Shown here: piece after piece, positions 9,072-16,056 of the stretch
Numbering within the stretch: position 1 is the first letter of the stretch
Layout: every line of letters starts with the position of its first letter
Assembly: GCA_963829725.1 (NCBI GenBank)
Contig: CAWHJW010000021.1
Location: 124,001-188,000 of the forward strand
Reading direction: 5' to 3'
Source: RYN-230 sp963829725
Lineage (GTDB): Bacteria; Actinomycetota; Actinomycetes; Streptosporangiales; Streptosporangiaceae
DNA: 64,000 bases
Notes under the pieces: generated by a model
What the model saw: only the letters and a program-made list of their open reading frames with translations
Told to the model about the DNA's origin: nothing
Database searches by the model: none
Program-made: the position numbers and the translations under genes

Positions 9072-9817
9072 AACTCTGTCCTCTCGCCAGTAGCGGATTC
9101 TGGCCCGTGCTCACGGGGAGCGCCCTGCGGCGTCCCGGGGGTGGCCGAGACGTAGAGCACCACCTCTGCGGGCGCGATGGGGGTGTTGGTGTCAACGTCG
9201 AGGTAACCGCTGCGGCGGACCTGGGCGACGCGGCCTACGGCCTCAGGGTCATCAGTCGATTCGCCGCCCACGCGCCGGTGCATCCTCGGCTCGAAACGGT
9301 CACCCGTTTCCGGCGCGAACGTCGCGACCCCGCCATCCTCCAGGGCCAGTTCGACGGACTCGGCGTAGGAACGGAGCAGCAGGCGGGCCCGGTCGGCGTC
9401 GAAATCGCCGGGCAGATCCTCTGCCTGGCGGAGCAGGTCATTGCGCAATCTGCACATCTCGACGAGCAACGGCCTCAGCAGGCCCCTGCGCTCACCCCGC
9501 CGGAGCCTGTCCACCTCGTCGTGGAGGTGGTCGATCACGCCTTCCCGCTGTTCCGCCCGGGCATGGTAGCGCTCAGCCGAGGCTGCGAGCCTTTCCATGC
9601 TTTCGGAGATGGTGAGCAGCAGCGCACCGGAGCTCTCCCGCGGGTACGCGGCCGTGGGTCCTGCGGCCAGATCGGCTTCCGCCTGGCCCACGGCCTGCTG
9701 GCCCGGGGCGCCCGCCTTGGCCTGGGCACACGGTTGCCGCTCTGTCGCGAGTGACGGCGACGCGCCGTCGGCCGTCGCCTCGGCTGTTAAATCCATGCCT
9801 TCAGAGTCGGGACTCAT
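9068..9817 (-). CDS. GrpE-like nucleotide-exchange partner of Hsp70 copy 1
   Basis: 249 residues. An Ala/Gly-rich, low-complexity N-terminus (1-60) is followed by a long helix or coiled coil (about 65-125, MERLAASAERYHARAEQREG, LLRPLLVEMCRLRNDL) and a small beta-rich C-terminus ending in VRRSGYLDVDTNTPIAPAEV, the GrpE layout of dimerising helix plus beta wing. The stop overlaps the start of Hsp70 copy 1 by 4 nt, which supports a cognate exchange factor. GAGGAAAG lies about 11 nt before the start. As the first gene after a 384-bp gap it probably starts its own transcript. Sequence similarity to housekeeping GrpE is weak; the call rests on architecture and position. Confidence 0.75.
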   Translation of the reverse strand: MSPDSEGMDLTAEATADGASPSLATERQPCAQAKAGAPGQQAVGQAEADLAAGPTAAYPRESSGALLLTISESMERLAASAERYHARAEQREGVIDHLHDEVDRLRRGERRGLLRPLLVEMCRLRNDLLRQAEDLPGDFDADRARLLLRSYAESVELALEDGGVATFAPETGDRFEPRMHRRVGGESTDDPEAVGRVAQVRRSGYLDVDTNTPIAPAEVVLYVSATPGTPQGAPREHGPESATGERTEL

Positions 9818-10201
9818 GTGCGACCGCCGCTTTCCTCAATGGACATTAACTGCAGGCCGGTGGCCAGCCCCAGGGCAACCCCCGGCTTCGCCGACATTTG
9901 GACTCTGGGTGCCAAAATTCACTTCCCCCCGGAGTTGAACGTCGAATCCAGGCTGATTCCGCCCTCCAGCGACCCTGCACTACGAAGTATGACGCGCAGG
10001 ATGGCATCGTGGAGCACGTATCTGCGAGCGGGATAAGGGAGCCTGGGGCCATTTGGCCCAGTTCGCCGGAGTTGCCGGAGTTGCCGGAGTTGCGCGTGGC
10101 GAGCGGGAAACTGGCCCGCCTTGCGCAAGCCGCCTGGTGCAGGAACAGTGGCCTTTCGATGCTCTACCTCCATTTCCGCTGGCTCGCCACGAGGGCCGTG
10201 G
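9818..10201. promoter_or_regulatory. Non-coding gap between the two halves of the chaperone/GTPase set
   Basis: No convincing gene on either strand. It separates the YidD-like gene from the GrpE-like gene, so a promoter for the downstream transcript should lie here. An inverted repeat, GGGCC-ATTT-GGCCC (about 10046-10059), and a 9-bp tandem repeat (10061-10097) are the only structures seen. I see no CIRCE or HAIR heat-shock operator and no clear sigma-70-type promoter. Confidence 0.4.
10061..10097. repeat. 9-bp tandem repeat (about 4 units of AGTTGCCGG)
   Basis: The unit AGTTGCCGG is repeated about four times, the first and last with one or two changes (AGTTCGCCGG, AGTTGCGCG). It lies in the gap upstream of the GrpE-like gene, next to an inverted repeat. 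It could be a regulator-binding array or simple slippage. Confidence 0.7.
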
Positions 10202-10426
10202 TCAGCCCTCCATTTGTTTCTGGGCTGCTGCGGTCGCACTGCGGGCCAGACAGCCATTGCACCGGAAAATCCGTCCTGCGGTCATGATCCCGCCCCGCAG
10301 GACGCCATACCGGCTGATGGCGCGGTGCCCGTACACGGAACAGGTGGGAGTCTGCCGGCACAGGCCCCGCACCCGGTCCGGGTTCACCTGCCAGGCCTCG
10401 ATCGCTCGCAGGACCCGCGCTGTCAT
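10202..10426 (-). CDS. YidD-like small protein
   Basis: 74 residues, ATG at 10426, 12 bases after the stop of the upstream membrane-protein gene, so probably co-transcribed. The core CRQTPTCSVYGHRAISRYG followed by GRIFRCNGC reproduces the YidD family pattern (C-x4-PTCS-x-Y, AI-x-RYG, then a basic RI-x-RCN). The length is normal for YidD (about 70-90). YidD assists insertion of membrane proteins by YidC; the housekeeping copy sits in the rnpA-yidC locus, which is not here, so this is a second, operon-embedded copy. Its presence suggests that membrane insertion of the operon's own TM proteins matters. The family call is by motif. Confidence 0.7.
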   Translation of the reverse strand: MTARVLRAIEAWQVNPDRVRGLCRQTPTCSVYGHRAISRYGVLRGGIMTAGRIFRCNGCLARSATAAAQKQMEG

Positions 10427-10438
10427 CGGCCGTGCGGC

Positions 10439-11683
10439 TCAGAAGTTGAACAGATTCGAGGGATCGACCTCCGGCCACTGGCCCGGCCGGTCCTGCCAGG
10501 GCAGCTTGGACGTGTCGTGCACGGGCTGGACATACGCGTTCCGGGTCACCATGAACCAGGCCCGATTCCGGGACAGGATGCTGCCCTGCCGTTTCGTGTC
10601 CTCGCCCAGCACAGGACCGTTCAGCAGCACCTGCCAGGCCGGCTTGGCCAGCCACGAGTTGAGGTAGGGGAGGGCTATGAACAAGGTGATGAGGCCGAAG
10701 AACGCGCGCCACTGCCAGTTGCCCCCGAACACGGGCTGATCCGCGTTGGATGCCCACATCCGGTGAGCGCGCACGAAGTCTTCCGCCTCGGGCACGCCAT
10801 CCGCGATCCAGGCGGCCGTCGCCACGACCATCTGGTACTCCTGTACAGCCGGGGCAGACGTCAACGGCAGCAACTCGGCGACGGCGCGCGCGATGATCAT
10901 CTGGACAAGCTCGCTGCGCAGCGCGCGGTCGTCGCCTGACTCCCGGACGAGCTGGACGCAGTGGCGCAAGACGCTGGTCCATGCCTCCTTCTTGAAGCGG
11001 ATCTCCAGTTCACGAACCCGGAACGAGGCGGAGATCGTCGGCAGGCGGCGGTCCGCCTCGGCGAAGACCCCAGGGATCTGATCGGCCTGGCCGGCCACCT
11101 CCAGGAGCTCGACCAGCGTCAGGTAGCGCGCCTCGGTCGGCCCGATCTGTTGGAGCACCTGGCGTGCCCCCGCGATCGCGAATTCCAGCACGCCGGGCTT
11201 GAAGTTGAGGCCCGGCATGTTCTTGGCGGCTTCGAGGATGACGAGCGAGCGCACGTCCACGAAGGCGGGATACTGACCCCAGCGCTCGTCATAACGCTGC
11301 ACCCGATCCAGGGCGTCGCGATACCGGCCACGGAACAGGAGGCGTTCCAGCTCCCGCCAGACTTCCTCGACGGAACCCGGCGCCCGGTCGGTCGCCCCCG
11401 GCTGGAACTCGGTGTCGCCGCCGCCGGTCGCGGCCGCCCCGCGGGTGAGTGCGTCCTCGGCATCGGCGATGGCCTGGAGCACGGCTCCGGCGAAGGCGAG
11501 GGCGTCGTCCGAGCGAGCCTTCTGCTGCTTCTTCTTCCAGTACTTGCGCTTCTCCCGGATGTTGCTGCCCAGCGCGTCCGCGGGAGCAGGCGGTATCCCG
11601 AAGAACTCCTGCAGGTCGCCGGGAGTCGGCACCGGGGCGAAGTCCGCCGCGTCGAGCCAGTCCAGCGCGGTCGCGGTCGACAT
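10439..11683 (-). CDS. Chaperone-cluster protein with one C-terminal TM helix, unknown function
   Basis: 414 residues, ATG at 11683, one base after the stop of Hsp70 copy 2. Residues about 38-60 are strongly basic (NIREKRKYWKKKQQKARSDD) and resemble the N-terminal YWNK region of the FN3 protein. Residues about 90-300 are Leu/Ala-rich helices, possibly TPR-like (ELERLLFRGRYRDALDRVQ). One membrane helix is likely near 325-345 (FFGLITLFIALPYLNSWL), followed by about 70 polar residues ending SNLFNF. It would hold a large cytosolic domain at the membrane close to the second Hsp70. No known family recognised. Confidence 0.75.
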   Translation of the reverse strand: MSTATALDWLDAADFAPVPTPGDLQEFFGIPPAPADALGSNIREKRKYWKKKQQKARSDDALAFAGAVLQAIADAEDALTRGAAATGGGDTEFQPGATDRAPGSVEEVWRELERLLFRGRYRDALDRVQRYDERWGQYPAFVDVRSLVILEAAKNMPGLNFKPGVLEFAIAGARQVLQQIGPTEARYLTLVELLEVAGQADQIPGVFAEADRRLPTISASFRVRELEIRFKKEAWTSVLRHCVQLVRESGDDRALRSELVQMIIARAVAELLPLTSAPAVQEYQMVVATAAWIADGVPEAEDFVRAHRMWASNADQPVFGGNWQWRAFFGLITLFIALPYLNSWLAKPAWQVLLNGPVLGEDTKRQGSILSRNRAWFMVTRNAYVQPVHDTSKLPWQDRPGQWPEVDPSNLFNF

Positions 11684-11684
11684 G

Positions 11685-13229
11685 TCAGATCACCACCATG
11701 TCGTCCAGGGAGGTAGCGGCCAGTGCCCGCTGCTGCGCGGACATGCCGTCCTCGTGCTGGATCTCTATCTGGGTGAGCAATGCGCCGCTGATGCCGTCGT
11801 GGGCGGTCACCCGCAGGATCCCGTCTCCGTCGAGCGCCATCTTCACGACGATCGGGTAGCCACGGGGCTTCGGGCCGCCCAGGTCCCCGCGGCCGCTGGC
11901 GAGACGTTTCACGAACCGCAACTCGGTCTCCTCGCCCTCGTTGACGGTAACGTCGATCTTCTGTTGACCCTCCTGGACCGTGCCGAAAGTCTGCTCTGCA
12001 GGCTGCACCGTGGGGATGGGCGTATTGGCCGGCAGGACCACGGCGTTCTCCAGGACGCCGGCGTCGTTCTGGACGACCACGCCGATGGCGTGGGAGGAGC
12101 GGTCCACCGGGGCAGGCAGCGCCGCGAGCACGCTGCCTGCGCTGGCTGTGCCAGTCTTCAGGACCCCCACGAGGGCGGCGCCGCGGGCGACGTCCTCGTC
12201 GAGGTTGCGCGAGAACTGAGGCTCCCGGCCGAAGTAGCGCCGCAGCAGTTCCTGGAAGGCCGGGATACGGGAGCTACCCCCGACCATTAGCACCGCGTCT
12301 ATGTCACCGGCGCTGAGCTGCACATTGTCCAGACAGGTCTCCACGGCCAGCTCGACGTTCTCCAGGTGCTCGGCCAGCATGCCGGTGAACTCCTCGCGGG
12401 TGAGCTCGAACGTCATCCGCTTGCCCCCGGCGATCAACGCCGCCTGGGCCCGCTCCCTGCTGCTCAGGTCCTTCTTGATCTGCTCGGCCCGGGCCAGCCC
12501 CTCCGCCAGATCAACCGGGTCCGCATCGAGCATGACCCCATAGGTGCTCATGGCGAACTCGGCCATCCGGCTGACGATCAGGCGGTCGAAGTCTGCGCCG
12601 CCGAGCCGACGATCGCCGTGGTGGGAAACCGCGGCCAGCTGCCCGTCGTCACGGCGCTCCAGGATGGTCACGTCGAACGTGCCGCCGCCGAGGTCGAAGA
12701 CCAGGAACCTCCGGGCCCGCGTTTCGCCGTCCAGCCCGTGGGCCACGGCAGCGGCCATGGGTTCCGCGGGCAGCGCATGCACGGTCAGGCCGATCATCTC
12801 CCCGGCCTGCCTGGTGGCCGACCGCTCAGCCTCGCCGAAGTACGCAGGAACCGTGATCACAACGTCGGTCACGTCGTGGCCGAGATGGTCCGAGGCGATC
12901 TGCACCATCTTCTTCAGTACCAGGCTGGACAGTTCCTCCGGGCGCCACTCCCGGCCGCGGACCACGAACGGCTCCCGCGAATCCAGGAACGTGGCGCTGC
13001 CCATGCCCCGCTTGAAGAGCATCGCGACGTGATCATGGTCGATGACCGCCTGGCTCTTGGCGAGCTCACCGACCTCGACGCGCGTCTCATCGTCCTGCGG
13101 GAACCACACCGCAGACGGGACGATACGTTCACCATCCCGTCCCGCGATGGCATGCGCCTCGCCCGCCTCGTTGACGAAGGCGACGACGGAGTTCGTCGTG
13201 CCGAGATCGATGCCGACCACTTGCTTCAT
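11685..13229 (-). CDS. Hsp70-family ATPase, copy 2 (lid-less)
   Basis: About 514 residues. I place the start at ATG 13229 because it gives the same ATGA overlap with the upstream gene seen elsewhere in the set; ATG 13238 is the alternative. ATPase-domain motifs are intact: GIDLGTTNSVV at the N-terminus, VFDLGGGTFDVTI, and VLMVGGSSRIPAF. A beta substrate-binding domain follows (SSHAIGVVVQND; VLPANTPIPTV) and the protein ends soon after, without the helical lid. It is clearly diverged from copy 1 and lacks that copy's linker insertion. Pairing with its own GrpE-like gene makes this a second chaperone module rather than a simple duplication. Confidence 0.92.
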   Translation of the reverse strand: MKQVVGIDLGTTNSVVAFVNEAGEAHAIAGRDGERIVPSAVWFPQDDETRVEVGELAKSQAVIDHDHVAMLFKRGMGSATFLDSREPFVVRGREWRPEELSSLVLKKMVQIASDHLGHDVTDVVITVPAYFGEAERSATRQAGEMIGLTVHALPAEPMAAAVAHGLDGETRARRFLVFDLGGGTFDVTILERRDDGQLAAVSHHGDRRLGGADFDRLIVSRMAEFAMSTYGVMLDADPVDLAEGLARAEQIKKDLSSRERAQAALIAGGKRMTFELTREEFTGMLAEHLENVELAVETCLDNVQLSAGDIDAVLMVGGSSRIPAFQELLRRYFGREPQFSRNLDEDVARGAALVGVLKTGTASAGSVLAALPAPVDRSSHAIGVVVQNDAGVLENAVVLPANTPIPTVQPAEQTFGTVQEGQQKIDVTVNEGEETELRFVKRLASGRGDLGGPKPRGYPIVVKMALDGDGILRVTAHDGISGALLTQIEIQHEDGMSAQQRALAATSLDDMVVI

Positions 13230-13822
13230 GCTTCCCATGTCTGGACTCCCCCTTGCTCGGTCTGTGGGTCAGGAGCGGGCTCGACCTCGACCCTGGCCTT
13301 GATGAGCACGTCCCCGTGGCAGGCGAGCCCGCGACGGTGGACGCGGGTCACGATGCCGGCCCTGCCCACCGAACCGGCCATGGGCTCATGCCACTCGGGG
13401 TCGAAGGGATCTCCCTCCGATCCCATCTCCTGATAGCCCAGGCTGGTCAGGGTGTCAGTGACGCTCTCCTCGACGTGGGCCTTGATGTCCTCCGCGGAGT
13501 CGAGCCGCCGGACGTCAGCAAGGAGCTTCGCCATCTGCTGGATGACCGGGCGTTCCTGGCGGTTGCGGATCACGGTTTCCAGCGCCCGGATCCGTTGCTC
13601 GCGGTCCCGGTACTGCTTGGTGAGCAGCGGCGCCACCGCGCCCGCGAGCCGTTCGAAGTCTTCGCGCAGCAGACGCTGGCCTTCGCCCAGCCCGCTGAGC
13701 GCAGCGGCCGGGTCACCCTCCTGCAGATCATGGCGCAGTTGCTCCTGGCCCTCGCTCAGCCGGTGCAGGGCAGCGGCGAGGTCCCCCACATCAGCACCGA
13801 TCAGCTCGCCGGACTCGGTCAT
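13226..13822 (-). CDS. GrpE-like coiled-coil partner of Hsp70 copy 2
   Basis: 198 residues from ATG 13822, overlapping the upstream stop (ATGA). The N-terminal half is a long charged helix with Leu heptads (DLAAALHRLSEGQEQLRHDL; LLTKQYRDREQRIRALE). The C-terminal about 70 residues are beta-rich and end VHRRGLACHGDVLIKARVEV, like the GrpE beta wing (R-G-x2-x-G-x-VLxxA-x-V). Position directly before an Hsp70 supports a nucleotide-exchange role. A run of acidic residues (EGDPFDPEW) links the two parts. Confidence 0.75.
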   Translation of the reverse strand: MTESGELIGADVGDLAAALHRLSEGQEQLRHDLQEGDPAAALSGLGEGQRLLREDFERLAGAVAPLLTKQYRDREQRIRALETVIRNRQERPVIQQMAKLLADVRRLDSAEDIKAHVEESVTDTLTSLGYQEMGSEGDPFDPEWHEPMAGSVGRAGIVTRVHRRGLACHGDVLIKARVEVEPAPDPQTEQGGVQTWEA

Positions 13823-14508
13823 GCTGCGTTCCCGGAGGCATGCCGTCCACCCGCGGGCCGCCCACCAGATGCCTGCCCTCCGCCGGCCGATTGCCCGCCT
13901 CCTGGTGGCGGGTCTCCCGCCTGGCTCTCGGCCGCAACGTCCTGGCCGAGACTGGCCGGCAAGACGGGCTTCTCGAAGGTCCGGGCGTACCGGCGGCGCA
14001 GTGAATAACCCCCGGGGCCGTGGAAGGCGAATGAGGCGACAGTGTCGGGACCGGACGCCGCCAGGGAGACATCCACCCGGGATCGCAGAACCAGCCGAAA
14101 GAAACGATCGCAGGCTGAGACCAGGAAGAACGGGGCCCCGATGAACGCGATCACCATGATGCCCAGGCAGCCTGTGAGGCATCCGCCCTCGAAGCCACTC
14201 AGGCTGGCCGCCCCTAGCTGGGCCGAGCATCCGTCGGTGATGGCCCCTGCTGGCTGGTACTCCCGCATAAGGAGCCTGCCCGGCGGACGGGAGCGCTTCT
14301 CGTCCAGGTAGAAATACCCCGTCGGGTAGCCGAACCGCTGTTCAAAGGTGCCATAGGCATACTGTGCGACCAGCCCCCACGCATGCTCTAAATCCGTGTC
14401 ACGGAAAGTTACGTCACTAAGACGCAGAGGAATTACCTGCGTGCCAATAGCCACCGCCGGCACCGCGATGAAGAGCAGGAACAAGACAACATCGAGTAAT
14501 ACCCCCAC
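13819..14508 (-). CDS. Membrane protein heading the chaperone/GTPase set
   Basis: 229 residues from GTG 14508, with GGGGGG about 6-11 nt upstream as a ribosome-binding site. A hydrophobic N-terminal helix (LLDVVLFLLFIAVPAVAIG, about 4-22) is a membrane anchor or signal. A second helix lies near 110-130 (CLTGCLGIMVIAFIGAPFFL). The segment between them contains paired Cys residues and may be outside. The last about 45 residues are Gly/Pro/Ser-rich (QSAGGGQASGGRPAGG), a disordered tail. No family recognised. As first gene it is the nearest to the promoter in the 14509-14600 region. Confidence 0.7.
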   Translation of the reverse strand: MGVLLDVVLFLLFIAVPAVAIGTQVIPLRLSDVTFRDTDLEHAWGLVAQYAYGTFEQRFGYPTGYFYLDEKRSRPPGRLLMREYQPAGAITDGCSAQLGAASLSGFEGGCLTGCLGIMVIAFIGAPFFLVSACDRFFRLVLRSRVDVSLAASGPDTVASFAFHGPGGYSLRRRYARTFEKPVLPASLGQDVAAESQAGDPPPGGGQSAGGGQASGGRPAGGRHASGNAA

Positions 14509-15372
14509 GCTTAACCCCCCTCAGTCCCACCTGCGGTCTGACGTCCTCGCATCCTGGAGAGTGACTGCCCGAGCGGCCTGGTACGGGAGGCGCCAGGAGT
14601 CGTCCCCATGGCGGCCGCCTTTTCAGGTCAGGCTGCCCACTCACGGACTCCCTTTACATTTACACCTGAGCCAGCCGATCGCGATATTCCATCATGGGGA
14701 CGCCCAGGATCGTCATGAAGATGACAGCCCGGAAGGTGACGAATTACTATCCCCGCCGTCATTCGATCTCCCCCGTATGGATGGAGGCAACACCCGCCCT
14801 TCTCGTAGGCCCGCAAGATACAGACCGGGACTTCCGGCGGACGCACGGGCCAAGAGCGTATCCGTACCGATCAGGCCATGAGCCCGGAACAGCGGAAATA
14901 GTCGGACAAACATCGGACAACATCTCCAGCGCAATATGTCCTATAGTTCCTAATCTTATGCAAACTTCCTTAATCGGGCATTTAGCAGCCCCGTCCGGCT
15001 GGAAAGGAGCGACGCGAGCCGCGACAGCGCCCAGTGGCCACCTCGTTGACCAGGAAGTCTCAGCATCGACCGGCTTGCGGCAGGAGGTACGCACAGGTCT
15101 CACCGCATGCGGCGTTGCCATCGGGGCGCCGGAGGCGACATACGGAGCTGGGCCATCTGCAGCAGCGGCCGCGGTCTCGCGGCCAACGGCGGATCCTATT
15201 ACTACCACCCGTCACCTACTACCACCCATCAGCGGACCTGCCCGCCTTCCTGGGCCGCGGCCGGCTGAGAGAGCCTCTGGCGGGTGCTGCCACGCCACGG
15301 CAACACGCTCCCGGCCGGGACTGCAGTGTGCTTGAACCGCATACGAGTCAGGCCAGACATCTCAGGAGATGG
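14509..15372. other. Gene-poor region upstream of the chaperone set
   Basis: No frame here shows a convincing protein. It must contain the promoter for the leftward operon. A comparatively AT-rich patch lies at about 14880-14990, and the 11-mer TACTACCACCC occurs twice within about 30 bp near 15195-15225. Nothing else supported. Confidence 0.35.
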
Positions 15373-15373
15373 C

Positions 15374-15786
15374 ATGAGTGAGCTAAATTAGACGATTTCC
15401 GTGCCGTGCTGCCCGCCAGATCGAGACGGAAATTGCACTGCATAAGGTCAACCCGAAGCCGGGGCTGGAGATGTGGTCGGCACAGGACCCGGTGACTCTG
15501 TTCGGTGCCGATAGTCCCGCAACAGCGGCGTGGACGAGGTCAGCCGGTTCTCCCGCTGGGTTGCGTCAGTCACGCATGTCGAACGCCGCGACTACCAACT
15601 GGAAGTCCTGGCGGCAGGCGTCAGCGAGGATCTCACGTACACGGTCAGCTAGGAGCGTTCCCTGGTTCATCAACGGCGTCCCGCACCAGCCAAGCATCCT
15701 GCGCGTCACGCACGTTTACCGCGGCGAGGATGGCGAATGGAAAATAGCCCATCGTCACGGCGACTATCCCCCCCGTCGATCGGAGC
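15374..15786 (+). pseudogene. SnoaL/NTF2-like (DUF4440-type) pseudogene
   Basis: Pieces of one small NTF2-fold protein can be read in three frames. They are MSELN at 15374 followed by a stop; LDDFRAVL; IETEIALHKVNPKPGLEMW and SAQDPVTLFGA near 15420-15510; VDEVSRFSRWVAS and YQLEVLAAGVSEDLTYTV near 15535-15650, ending in TAG; and LRVTHVYRGEDGEWKIAHRH near 15700-15760. The last piece is the characteristic C-terminal strand of SnoaL-like polyketide-cyclase/DUF4440 proteins. Several indels plus the TAG make it non-functional. Confidence 0.7.
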
Positions 15787-16056
15787 TCTTCGGTCGTCCA
15801 CGCAGCGGTGCTTGCACCCGGCGCTGCGGGCGTGCCACCGGGCGCGCCAGGGAACGAGTTGCCCGACCGCATCACTGCGCCGGACGATCATCTCGCCAGT
15901 CATGACAGGCATGTACGTAGGGAACGACTCGCTCCTCGGACACAGTAATCCCCCAGCCACCGCCCCGCTCACCGCCGCCGCGGCGCCGCGTACTGCCGTG
16001 GCGGAAAGCCAGCAGCCCGTGCCCGATGAAGAGGATCGGCCCGATGACCCTTGCCG

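Noticed and set aside
9818..10201. CIRCE or HAIR heat-shock operator for the Hsp70 genes
   Set aside because: Neither the TTAGCACTC/GAGTGCTAA nor the CTTGAGT/ACTCAAG pattern occurs here or before 14508.
10164..10982. Minus-strand frame overlapping the YidD-like gene and the TM-protein gene
   Set aside because: Low-complexity Arg/Ala/Pro composition; the alternative frame gives the recognisable YidD and TM proteins.
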